From CAXBNB01 sp049115735 (lineage in GTDB: Bacteria > Bacteroidota > Bacteroidia > Cytophagales > Cyclobacteriaceae), in contig JAGDZP010000014.1 of the NCBI GenBank assembly GCA_049115735.1, positions 62,001 through 126,000 of the forward strand: a DNA stretch of 64,000 bases, written 5' to 3'. The notes under the pieces were generated by a model. It was not told the origin of the DNA and searched no databases. It saw nothing but the letters and a program-made list of their open reading frames with translations. Position numbers and translations under genes: made by a program. Below are positions 51,368-60,382 of the stretch, in pieces. Position 1 is the first letter of the stretch. Each line of letters starts with the position of its first letter.

Positions 51368-52682
51368 GATAAAACTGATAATCGCCCGAGAATACCTGAG
51401 CCGAGTAAGGAAAAAGTCCTTCATTATCATGTCACTAATCGGCCCGCTATTGTTTGCAGGCCTGGTGTTTGTGCCAATGTGGCTGGCTATGAGAGATACT
51501 GAAGATCAGGAAACCGTTCGCGTTGTAGATGAGTCTGGTTATTTCGATGACGTGTTGAAAGACGATAAGTCCATCAACTTCGAAATGTCTAAAAAATCCA
51601 TTGAAGAAGAAAGGGCAGCACTAAAAAAAGGCAAACGACTATCGATTCTCCATATCCCAAAGCTAGATATCGAACGCAAGGCTGATGTTAGCCTGTATGC
51701 GTATAATAACCCCAGTCTGTCCTTGAAAGGAAGCCTGGAATACAAGATCCGAAAAGAGATTGAAAAGATAAAACTCGATAATTCAGGTATAGAACAAGAG
51801 CAGTTAGATAGGCTGAAGGCGCAGGTTTCGGTGAGCACTTACAATGAGTCCAAAAAAGGGGATAAAGGTGAAGCTGTAAAAAGTAGTTCTGAGGCGTCCA
51901 TGGCTGTGGGCTATATGAGTGCCTTTCTGATTTACATGTTCATCTTTATCTATGGAGCACAAACAATGCGTGGCATCATTGAGGAAAAAACGAGTAAAGT
52001 AATCGAAGTACTTGTTTCTACAGTTAAGCCATTCCAATTGATGATGGGAAAGATCTTAGGTATAAGCGCTGTAGGATTGACTCAGTTTATGTTATGGGCC
52101 GCTCTGTCAACTGCAATTATCAGCATAGGATCGCCACTCTTACTAAAAGATGCCAGCAAAGAGCAGCTAGAGCAAATTCAAGCTGAGCAACCAGTTAGTG
52201 TTAAAGCACCAGCTCAAAATAATAAGGCTGCCAACATGTTTAACGCTGTAATGAGCGTAGATTTTGCTTTGGTTATTGGATGCTTCCTTTTCTATTTCCT
52301 GGGAGGATACCTTTTGTATGGTTCTCTTTTCGCAGCAGTTGGGTCGGCAGTAGATAGTGATGCCGATTCACAACAGTTTATGCTACCGATAACGATACCG
52401 CTCATACTGTCCATTGTCCTTCTGGGGCCAATTCTAAAGGATCCCCATGGTTCACTTGCCTTTTGGACATCCATCATTCCTTTCACCTCTCCGGTTGTAA
52501 TGATGATGCGCATACCATTTGGCGCACCAGTGTGGGAAATAGCACTTTCCATGGTTTTACTGGTTGGAGGATTTATTTTCACTACCTGGCTCGCCAGCAG
52601 GATTTACCGCATTGGTATATTTATGCATGGCACAAAAGTAAATTACAAAATTTTGGCCAAGTGGTTTATGATGAAGATATAA
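51360..52682 (+). CDS. ABC-2 type permease (NatB-like)
   Basis: A 440-residue permease with one helix near the N-terminus (about 22-42), a periplasmic loop of about 150 residues, and five or six helices from residue 180 onwards (MAVGYMSAFLIYMFIFIYG, TMRGIIEEKTSKVIEVLVSTVKPFQLMMGKILG). This is the layout of NatB-type permeases. The start overlaps the ATPase gene by eight bases. Function as a sodium or drug exporter is inferred from the pair. Confidence 0.88.
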   Translation: MDKIKLIIAREYLSRVRKKSFIIMSLIGPLLFAGLVFVPMWLAMRDTEDQETVRVVDESGYFDDVLKDDKSINFEMSKKSIEEERAALKKGKRLSILHIPKLDIERKADVSLYAYNNPSLSLKGSLEYKIRKEIEKIKLDNSGIEQEQLDRLKAQVSVSTYNESKKGDKGEAVKSSSEASMAVGYMSAFLIYMFIFIYGAQTMRGIIEEKTSKVIEVLVSTVKPFQLMMGKILGISAVGLTQFMLWAALSTAIISIGSPLLLKDASKEQLEQIQAEQPVSVKAPAQNNKAANMFNAVMSVDFALVIGCFLFYFLGGYLLYGSLFAAVGSAVDSDADSQQFMLPITIPLILSIVLLGPILKDPHGSLAFWTSIIPFTSPVVMMMRIPFGAPVWEIALSMVLLVGGFIFTTWLASRIYRIGIFMHGTKVNYKILAKWFMMKI

Positions 52683-52841
52683 AAAAGGAAGCTACCTCAA
52701 AGAACTAGAATTGGTCATCTTGAACCGGACTAACGGACAAAAAGGTTTGTTTCAAGATTTGCCAGTAACAGAAAGTCAATCTTTTAGATTCGCAATGACA
52801 ACCGGAATTAATTTCTCGGCAGCCTCCTTTTTTATTACCGC

Positions 52842-54566
52842 TTATTTAATAAAAATCTCAACCAATTGAGATGAATTTGTATTCTTAAGTTTGTCAATGG
52901 CATTTACCTGATAGGTAATTAAGCCTTTGCGGTTGATAACAACCGGACTTTTGTATTCAACCTTTGCTCCATTATCCAATGTGTAATAGATTCTATCCGC
53001 ATCAACAACTGCGTCGGAAGCTGCTAAAAAGAGTTTAACACCCTTTGAATATACAGAAATCGGATTTCCTTGTTTTTCATCCAACGAAATCTTTCCAATT
53101 GGGGCCATACTCAAAACATCATTAATGACTGGGCCTGTATTATCCACTACCAAAACTAACTCCTTTGTAGCGACATTATTCACATTGTCCGTACCATTGT
53201 ATTTCAATACAAATACACCTTCCGCATGAATGCTGAAGGGCTCGTCATAAGGTGTTGATGAACCATTGTTCAGATTATAGGAAATGCTTTTTACACCGCT
53301 CTCTCCATCCCAAGCGGTAAGCTTAATATTAGTATCACTGGTAATGAATGTCGTATCTCTGGAGAAATATTGATTGCCAATCAGATGGTATTTTATGGTA
53401 GGAGCCGTAAGGTCTATATCCACTGAAAGTGTTTTGCTTATTTGGCCGCTTATATTGTTATTCACCTTGTCAGATGCAAAATATTTAACTATGTGGTTTC
53501 CACTTGCTCTATCTAGTTTGAAGTTAACATCATAGGCTTCTGGGCTTCCTCCATCTATTGAATATTTGATTTCCTGAACTCCTGCCTTATTATCATTTGC
53601 CGTGAGGCTCACTTTAGAGTCTCTTGATATATAAAGTTTTCCATTGTTTGCAGAATACTGTTCTCCCACAACATTGGCATCCGATACTGGAGCAGTACTG
53701 TCCAGATAAAACTCAATGAGTTTAGGGACTTCCTGGTTTTTAACATTGTCAACAGCATAATAGCTTATCTTATGATAACCATCTTTTAAAGACGATAATC
53801 CGACTTTATCAACAAACCTTGCTTCCTTGCCTTCATCAATTCTATAAATGATCTTGCTTACTCCCGATGCATCATCTTGCGATGATAGCGTTAGGTATGT
53901 CCTGGGAGAGAAAACCATTCCAATCTGGTCTCCATGGATTTTATAATCAGTTGCAGGAGCTGTAAGATCCACCCTAAAATCGAACATCTGGATGGGTTCT
54001 ACATTGCCAACATTGTCTGCAGCATAAAACTTAACATCGTACCGCTTGTCTTGGTCTATTGAAAGTTTGTTGGAATAGGATTGAAATGATTTTCCGTCAA
54101 TCGAGTAAAAGATGCTTTGAACACCAGAATGAATATCTGCTGAATGGCTAACAACCGTCAGATTTTTTCCATAAAATTGACTTCCTTCATTGTTTTTGTA
54201 CTTTGGTGCACCTTCAAAAGCCACAGTTGTGACAGGAGCTTTGCTATCTCTATAGACTTCAAACATTAGCTCTTTTTTGGGCTGAATTTGTTTCAAATCC
54301 GAATCGGCTGCCCAATTGCTTCTGATGTAATTTACACCTTCAGTATCCAAATACATGGGATTGGTCCATTGACTTTGGTTTTCACTTTGAAGCTGTTGGG
54401 CATTGGTGCCCTCTGGGTTATCTGCAACAAATATATACATGGGTTTTTCTCCCTGCCAGTACAGTTTCCCTTCAGAATTTTTGTAAATTTTTTTGGTGGT
54501 TTTTGGTGGATCCTGGGCAAAGGCAATCCAGGGAACCAGTGCTAAAAATAGCAAGTTCTTTTTCAT
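52842..54566 (-). CDS. Secreted protein with OmpL47-type repeats
   Basis: A 574-residue exported protein (signal peptide ending WIAFAQ). It contains about five beta repeats of some 90 residues, each with the pattern YSIDGxxxxxYxxxxxLxxxGxxxVxYxAxDxVGNxE followed by DLTAPxxxY. These match OmpL47-type or chitobiase C-terminal-like domains. Such repeats act as surface adhesins or spacers. The gene is convergent with the ABC permease gene and is preceded by 199 AT-rich bases. Confidence 0.85.
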   Translation of the reverse strand: MKKNLLFLALVPWIAFAQDPPKTTKKIYKNSEGKLYWQGEKPMYIFVADNPEGTNAQQLQSENQSQWTNPMYLDTEGVNYIRSNWAADSDLKQIQPKKELMFEVYRDSKAPVTTVAFEGAPKYKNNEGSQFYGKNLTVVSHSADIHSGVQSIFYSIDGKSFQSYSNKLSIDQDKRYDVKFYAADNVGNVEPIQMFDFRVDLTAPATDYKIHGDQIGMVFSPRTYLTLSSQDDASGVSKIIYRIDEGKEARFVDKVGLSSLKDGYHKISYYAVDNVKNQEVPKLIEFYLDSTAPVSDANVVGEQYSANNGKLYISRDSKVSLTANDNKAGVQEIKYSIDGGSPEAYDVNFKLDRASGNHIVKYFASDKVNNNISGQISKTLSVDIDLTAPTIKYHLIGNQYFSRDTTFITSDTNIKLTAWDGESGVKSISYNLNNGSSTPYDEPFSIHAEGVFVLKYNGTDNVNNVATKELVLVVDNTGPVINDVLSMAPIGKISLDEKQGNPISVYSKGVKLFLAASDAVVDADRIYYTLDNGAKVEYKSPVVINRKGLITYQVNAIDKLKNTNSSQLVEIFIK

Positions 54567-54765
54567 AGCTGATAATACGTTTTGATTGGTTAGAGTTAAA
54601 AAAATATTTTAATAGAACTTTAAGTATAATTATTAATTTCAATAATTATATATAGTTATCCATATACTTTGGTCGATTATTGGTTCCGTACAATGAATCA
54701 TTGAATTATTCATAGGACAAAACAAGCACAATACCGTTGTTTGAGATTGATCAATTTTAAGCTAA

Positions 54766-56028
54766 TTACGAATACTTACTGGTACCAGGCCAATTCAAAT
54801 AATTAGTTTTCATGAATGGCAATGTAGAAGATGTCAGAAAAACAAAAAATGGCATATAGTATACTTTGTATCGAGCCAAGGTGCCAAAGTTAGGAGAGGC
54901 ATAAGAAAGGATTGCCGACAAGAGAAAGACGTACACCATCACAGCCATAAAATCTTTTGAAAATGACCAATTATGCCATTTTTTGATCCAAATTGCATAG
55001 CTGGCAAGGCTGAGAACTAATACATTTTCCAATCCAGATATGACACCTGGAAATGTAAGTTCCTCAGGAAATATCGGTCTAAACAAACCTGAAAATAAAG
55101 CAATAAATAGATTGGGTATATAAAACCACTTTGACCTGCTCTCGTCAAAATATACAATCGAGCTCCCACTGGATGATGCAAGTAAGCTAGCTTGGTTTTC
55201 TGTTACCACGAAAAACAATCTCAAAGGGTTCAGGTTGTACTGCATCGAAAAGCCCCAAAGTACACCAATCAGGATGATGCCGGACAGAATCCAAAATTTA
55301 ACTTTCTTACTTGAGTTATATATTGAGTTATTTTTTTCTAAATACCCAACAGCTAACAATATACCAACAAGGGGCAAGAAAACCGCTGCGATGTAATATT
55401 TCAATAAAATCAGAAGCCAGGCTGTGATAACAGCGAGCACTATCATCTTGGAATTAATCAATTTTCCAGAATCAAACTTCAGGTATATACCAGAGAGAAA
55501 AGTGATAATTCCGAATGCAAGGCTTTCCTTCAACACTCCTGAGGACCAAAACGCAATAGATGGAAAGAATAAAAAAGCCATGGCAGCAGGCAAAGTCAAT
55601 TGAGGCCATCTTCTGTTTACATTGTTGACAAAAAATACTGCTCCAAAAAAACTGGCCAAGGAGAAATACAAGGAGCAAAGCCAATAGTTTGAGCCAGTAA
55701 CAACAGTAACAAGGCTGGTAATTTTGATCATTGGCAGGGTACTTCGTTGGCTGTGGGGAATGGATGTTAGAAACACTTCTTTGATTTGCTCAAGAATCGG
55801 GCGCTCGGCTAAAATCTTTGCTTGTTCAAAAAAGTAGAAGGTATCTCCACTGCCATAATGATATTTATAGAGCAATCCTATACATAACCCACACACCACT
55901 TTCCAAACCAATGCTGGATAAAAGAATTTACCTACTATTGGGTTCTGTAGATTGATGAAAAAATAATGACTCAACCCTCCCAACAAAAGGACATTAAAAA
56001 GGCCATATAGAAATATCGACAGAGTCAT
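54766..56028 (-). CDS. Polytopic membrane protein, glycosyltransferase/polymerase-like
   Basis: A 420-residue protein with about ten hydrophobic helices. It opens with YYFINLQNP-type membrane-loop motifs and has YKYHYGSGDTFYFFEQAKIL (about 54-73), like the aspartate-containing first loop of GT-C or EpsG-type glycan enzymes. LLSYASPNFGTLARYKVYYMPFFVFL near the end recalls the same families. It overlaps the start region of its upstream neighbour by four bases (56025-56028). No certain function. Confidence 0.7.
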   Translation of the reverse strand: MTLSIFLYGLFNVLLLGGLSHYFFINLQNPIVGKFFYPALVWKVVCGLCIGLLYKYHYGSGDTFYFFEQAKILAERPILEQIKEVFLTSIPHSQRSTLPMIKITSLVTVVTGSNYWLCSLYFSLASFFGAVFFVNNVNRRWPQLTLPAAMAFLFFPSIAFWSSGVLKESLAFGIITFLSGIYLKFDSGKLINSKMIVLAVITAWLLILLKYYIAAVFLPLVGILLAVGYLEKNNSIYNSSKKVKFWILSGIILIGVLWGFSMQYNLNPLRLFFVVTENQASLLASSSGSSIVYFDESRSKWFYIPNLFIALFSGLFRPIFPEELTFPGVISGLENVLVLSLASYAIWIKKWHNWSFSKDFMAVMVYVFLLSAILSYASPNFGTLARYKVYYMPFFVFLTSSTLPFMKTNYLNWPGTSKYS

Positions 56029-57305
56029 TTACTATTAATAAGTGCCACCCCAATTTTACAGGAAAGGCACTTCTTTTTGAGACAATAGGTATTGTACAGT
56101 TGGATAAGCGCCTGTGATTCAAAAGCATTTTGGCTTTTCAGACCCAAGCCTTCCCATTGGGTAATAATCTTGTTTTTTTCATTTTTGATCCCAGTAAGTA
56201 AGTCAATCGCCTGATCCATGAATTTTTGATCGTCAACATGCTGAGCATAGGCTGCCAACAATGGAGCTGTAGTATTTATAATCAAATTTTCAATACTCGC
56301 TAAACCTATGGATTTTAGTTTTCTGTCAGTCTCACTCCCAAATGAGTAGTGCGACTGCCAATAATCAGAAACTTTATGCTGCTGCAATTTGACAGCTTGC
56401 TTTATACTTTTTGCGTTTAGGAAGCAATCAAAAACATGCGCATTGCTATTGATGAATGCCGCCAACTGAGCCAGGCGGACAGATGGAAAATTTCCAGGTC
56501 TCAAGCGTAGATACTTCCAATTCGAATGATGCAATTCATTGCCTTCAAGACTATATTTCTTAGCTAAAAAAGCATACTCATTCATCAATATCAAGTGATA
56601 ATGATCCTTTGGAGTCTCATCCAGAAAGCCCGCCATCCCAAAAAGTAATGCCTCGACCTGCATCAGGTTTCCGGAGTGCTTCTTCAAAATCTTCAAGGGT
56701 AAGTTCTCAGCCAACCTTAGGAATGATTCGCTGTTGATTTTGAAACCATAATTCTTTGCCACGAGTTGATAGGCCGTCTCCTCCCAGTTGCCTTTATTTT
56801 TATGCAACAAATCAAACACGAATTGTGACTTATCCTGCAAGCGCTCGATACCCGCTTGCTCTTGCATGGCTACTCTTTCCATACTTTTCAACATGGCAAT
56901 TTGAGAGGAACAGGGTATTACGTCCGGACTATTAATGAGTTCATTGCAACGTTTCAGAAGGTCTTCTGAAATTCGATTTTTCAATTCGATTGTGGGTATT
57001 CTCTTCTTGTCGCTATTGAAGATTGGCTCATCCTCCTGCCACACTACGTGTAGAATTACATTTTCATAAGCTGCATCTTTCTGATGCCCATGCAGCTGCC
57101 AATAGCTGCTCGAAGTATGAATCTCAACCTGACCATGCCAGTCGATATTTCCAATCCTGACCTTTGCATTTTCAAAGTCCGGACCTGCATTGCTATTATG
57201 TGTCCCAGTGGAATAAATCTGCACCTCCTCCCCTTCTGTCGTCAAAAGCTTGGCCTTATCAAATTGCTGAAATTGCCAGATATAGTGAAGAAAGGATTCT
57301 TGCAT
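56025..57305 (-). CDS. DUF2851 family protein
   Basis: A 426-residue cytoplasmic protein matching DUF2851: ESFLHYIWQFQQFDKAKLLTTEGEEVQIYSTGTHNSNAGPDFENAKVRIGNIDWHGQVEIH is the conserved start of this Bacteroidota family. The N-terminal part has a nuclease-like look (Asp and Glu in GPDFENAKV...VEIH), but no activity is known. It lies 11 bases after the LOG-family gene and overlaps the next membrane-protein gene by four bases. Confidence 0.88.
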   Translation of the reverse strand: MQESFLHYIWQFQQFDKAKLLTTEGEEVQIYSTGTHNSNAGPDFENAKVRIGNIDWHGQVEIHTSSSYWQLHGHQKDAAYENVILHVVWQEDEPIFNSDKKRIPTIELKNRISEDLLKRCNELINSPDVIPCSSQIAMLKSMERVAMQEQAGIERLQDKSQFVFDLLHKNKGNWEETAYQLVAKNYGFKINSESFLRLAENLPLKILKKHSGNLMQVEALLFGMAGFLDETPKDHYHLILMNEYAFLAKKYSLEGNELHHSNWKYLRLRPGNFPSVRLAQLAAFINSNAHVFDCFLNAKSIKQAVKLQQHKVSDYWQSHYSFGSETDRKLKSIGLASIENLIINTTAPLLAAYAQHVDDQKFMDQAIDLLTGIKNEKNKIITQWEGLGLKSQNAFESQALIQLYNTYCLKKKCLSCKIGVALINSK

Positions 57306-57316
57306 AGTTGTATTAC

Positions 57317-57898
57317 TTAAACCAAATCCAATTTATCAAGAAAGCCACCGGTTCTTGGTTTAAATGCTTCCATTCTTCTCAGCAAATTGTTTATGCTATC
57401 ATCATGAAGTAGAAGTTCCAAATCCTCATCTTTCACCAATCCATTTGTATTCATATGCTCAAATAGAGCGATAAGATGATCGAAATAACCATTTACATTC
57501 AGCAGTCCAATAGGGTATTTCACTAAACCCAACTGAGCCCACGTCAATATTTCACACAATTCATCCATAGTACCAAAACCTCCCGGCAAGGCAATAAATC
57601 CTTCAGACAATTGAGACATTTTCATTTTTCGCTCGTGCATCGATTCTGTCTGGTAAAGCTCATCTGCATCGGTATTGGTGATTTCTACTTTGTCCAAAAA
57701 CTTGGGGATAACACCAATGACATTCCCTCCGGCATCTGCACAACCATTAGCGACTGCTCCCATCAAACCAACCTTCGCTCCGCCATAGACCAGGCTAATT
57801 TGCCGCTCTGCTAAAGCAGCCCCAAGTTTGACCGCCTGAGCCTCAAATAAAGGGTCATTTCCCATCGATGATCCGCAGAATACACAAATACTCTTCAT
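57317..57898 (-). CDS. LOG-family protein (TIGR00730, nucleoside 5'-monophosphate phosphoribohydrolase-like)
   Basis: A 193-residue Rossmann-fold enzyme. It has the family start CVFCGSSMGNDP, the motif VYGGAKVGLMGAVANG and the catalytic PGGFGTMDELCEILTWAQLG. Family members split cytokinin nucleotide or purine nucleoside monophosphates into base and ribose 5-phosphate. It leads the minus-strand operon with DUF2851 and is divergent from the PAS kinase gene. Confidence 0.92.
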   Translation of the reverse strand: MKSICVFCGSSMGNDPLFEAQAVKLGAALAERQISLVYGGAKVGLMGAVANGCADAGGNVIGVIPKFLDKVEITNTDADELYQTESMHERKMKMSQLSEGFIALPGGFGTMDELCEILTWAQLGLVKYPIGLLNVNGYFDHLIALFEHMNTNGLVKDEDLELLLHDDSINNLLRRMEAFKPRTGGFLDKLDLV

Positions 57899-57991
57899 AA
57901 ATAAGTTTGGAGTGAAAATATGATCTCAATAAACACATATTGTTGTTAATTTACAATTCAAAATTCACATCTCAACCTAAGTATTTGATAA

Positions 57992-59230
57992 TTGGAAAAA
58001 TCATTCTCCTTTGAAACCCCTGCCCTTTTGCATGCCATATTCGACAATGTAATAGACGGCATAATCGTAATCGACAGAAAAGGGATCGTGCGATCAATGA
58101 ACCCTGCTGCCGCTAAATTATTTCTATACGACCCAGAAGAGGTTATTGGTGGCACCATCAACAACCTTATGCCAGAAGGTTTTGCCAGGATGCATGACAC
58201 CTATCTCCAAAACTACCTCGATACTGGTGAGAAAAAGATTATCGGTATTGGTCGTGACGTTGTGGGCTTGAAAAAAAATGGCGTGGAATTCCCATTTTAC
58301 CTCAGTGTAGCTCAAATCAAAGTAAATGGAGACATCCACTTCTGTGGCGTAGTACATGACCTCACCGAGATACAAGAATCGCGTAGAAAAATAGAGAACC
58401 ATGCCCGAGAGCAGGAAAAGGAAATCGAAAAGAGGACCAAGGAATTGGCCTCTGCCAACAAAAAGCTGGAGAAAATCAACCTGGAACTCAAAAAGGCTCA
58501 GACCGATACATTAATTGCGCTTGAAAAAGAGATGCAACTGAATGAACTCAAAACACGCTTCGTAACTACTGCCTCACATGAATTCCGCACTCCTCTCAGT
58601 ACAATATTGTCCTCCATATCCCTGATATCAAGATACAATACGGGTGAATCGAGTGAGAAGGCCCAAAAACATATTTCCAGGATCAAATCCGCGGTAAATA
58701 ACCTAACGCATATCCTTACGGATTTTCTCAACTACGAACGATTGCAGGAGGGTAAAATACCTTTTGAACTTTCTGAATTTAACATCAAGGTATTGAGTAA
58801 TGAAGCAATCAACAACATGCAATCGATCCTCAAACCCGGGCAGGAAATAATCTTTGATTCCTCAGAGTTACTGTCAGAAGAAGTTTTACTAGACAAGCAA
58901 ATCATTCGAAACATGACCCTCAATTTACTTTCTAATGCCTCCAAATATTCGAAGGAAGATAAGTTTATATATTTCACGATTAAATCAAATGAGAAAACCT
59001 TGACCTTATCCATTCGAGATGAAGGAATAGGAATCCCTCAAAGAGAACAGACTAATATTTTCACACGATTTTTCCGTGCAAAAAATGCAGAAAACACCCA
59101 GGGAACCGGTTTAGGTCTTAACATTGTAAAAAAATATGTGGAGATATTGAACGGAGAGATTAAATTTAAAAGCGAGGAAAACGTAGGAACCGAGTTTATT
59201 ATTAAATTGCCCACCTCAACAAGCAACTGA
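57992..59230 (+). CDS. PAS-domain sensor histidine kinase
   Basis: A 412-residue cytoplasmic kinase. A PAS domain (about 10-120: DGIIVIDRKGIVRSMNPAAAKLF, GGTINNLMPEGFARMHDTYL) resembles the FixL type that binds heme or flavin. A coiled coil (about 130-180) leads to the HisKA box TTASHEFRTPLSTILSSI and an ATPase domain (NLLSNASKYSK, RDEGIGIP, GTGLGLNIVKKY). The start is TTG at 57992. The stop overlaps the ATG of the next gene (TGATG), tying it to the receiver-CRP regulator. Confidence 0.92.
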   Translation: MEKSFSFETPALLHAIFDNVIDGIIVIDRKGIVRSMNPAAAKLFLYDPEEVIGGTINNLMPEGFARMHDTYLQNYLDTGEKKIIGIGRDVVGLKKNGVEFPFYLSVAQIKVNGDIHFCGVVHDLTEIQESRRKIENHAREQEKEIEKRTKELASANKKLEKINLELKKAQTDTLIALEKEMQLNELKTRFVTTASHEFRTPLSTILSSISLISRYNTGESSEKAQKHISRIKSAVNNLTHILTDFLNYERLQEGKIPFELSEFNIKVLSNEAINNMQSILKPGQEIIFDSSELLSEEVLLDKQIIRNMTLNLLSNASKYSKEDKFIYFTIKSNEKTLTLSIRDEGIGIPQREQTNIFTRFFRAKNAENTQGTGLGLNIVKKYVEILNGEIKFKSEENVGTEFIIKLPTSTSN

Positions 59231-60288
59231 TGGTTAAGATATTACTGATAGAGGATAATCCCGAAATGAGGGAGAATATAGCAGAAATACTGGATCTTTC
59301 TGACTATAAGGTGATCACCGCCGAAAATGGAAAAATTGGGGTAGAGCTGGCAAAAAAAGAATTGCCAGACCTGATCATCTGTGATATCATGATGCCTGAA
59401 TTGGATGGATTCGGAGTTTTACGCGTTCTGGCCAAACTGCCATATACTGCTTCTATTCCTTTTATCTTCCTTACTGCTAAAACAGAAAAAGAAGACTTTA
59501 GAAAAGGGATGACCCTTGGTGCTGATGATTACATAACTAAACCTTTCGATGATATCGAATTACTGGACGTAATTGAAACAAGACTCAGAAAACATCAGTT
59601 ATTCAAAAAGGATTATACTCCCAATATCGAAGGACTGAATGAATTCATCGATGAGGCGAGGGGCATGAACCAACTCAACCGCCTCTCGGAGGAAAGAGCG
59701 CTGAGGAAGTATAAGAAGAAAGAGATTATATTCTATGAAGGCAACCTGCCCCATGGACTTTATTTTATTAACTCCGGTAAGGTAAAAACCTATAAGACCA
59801 ATACGGACGGAAAGGAATATATCACCGGACTGTATAAAGAAGGAGACTTTATTGGCTACATGTCTTTATTGGAGGAAACTGTATATAATGAATCAGCCAT
59901 GACCCTGGAGGAGTCAGAAATCTGTACTATACCAAAGCAGGACTTTTTCAACCTGCTGAGTAGTAATCGGGATGTAGCTAATAGGTTTATAAAAATGATC
60001 TCCAACAACTTGATGGAAATTGAAGAACGCCTACTCAAATTAGCTTACAATTCTGTGCGTAAAAGAGTGGCTGAGTCTCTGATCTATTTGAAGAAAAAAT
60101 TCTCAGAGGAAGGGCAGGACAGTTTTGAAATGAACATTTCTAGAGAAGATTTGGCCAACATAGTTGGTACATCTCCGGAATCTGTCATTCGTACATTATC
60201 CGACTTTAAGGATGAAGCACTGATTGAAATCAAAGCCAGTAACATAAAGATTCTCGACCCTGAGAAGCTTGCGAATATGAAAAACTAA
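59230..60288 (+). CDS. Response regulator: receiver fused to CRP/FNR-type DNA-binding protein
   Basis: This 352-residue protein combines a receiver (about 1-120; EDNPEMRENI, LIICDIMMPELDG, LTAKTEKED, KPFDDIE) with a cyclic-nucleotide-binding-like barrel (about 155-275; FYEGNLPHGLYFINSGKVKTYK) and a CRP-type winged helix (about 290-340; ISREDLANIVGTSPESVIRTLSDF). Phosphorylation would replace or add to ligand control. FNR-type cysteines are not evident. It is translationally coupled to the PAS kinase, so together they form a two-component system, perhaps for redox or oxygen sensing by analogy with FixL and FNR. Confidence 0.93.
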   Translation: MVKILLIEDNPEMRENIAEILDLSDYKVITAENGKIGVELAKKELPDLIICDIMMPELDGFGVLRVLAKLPYTASIPFIFLTAKTEKEDFRKGMTLGADDYITKPFDDIELLDVIETRLRKHQLFKKDYTPNIEGLNEFIDEARGMNQLNRLSEERALRKYKKKEIIFYEGNLPHGLYFINSGKVKTYKTNTDGKEYITGLYKEGDFIGYMSLLEETVYNESAMTLEESEICTIPKQDFFNLLSSNRDVANRFIKMISNNLMEIEERLLKLAYNSVRKRVAESLIYLKKKFSEEGQDSFEMNISREDLANIVGTSPESVIRTLSDFKDEALIEIKASNIKILDPEKLANMKN

Positions 60289-60382
60289 CCTTCCATTTCC
60301 TGGAATATATCAATGTTGGTGATGTGGCTATCAGTGGATACCTTTGCGCCCCACAAATCTACACTACAATAGAACACAGCTG

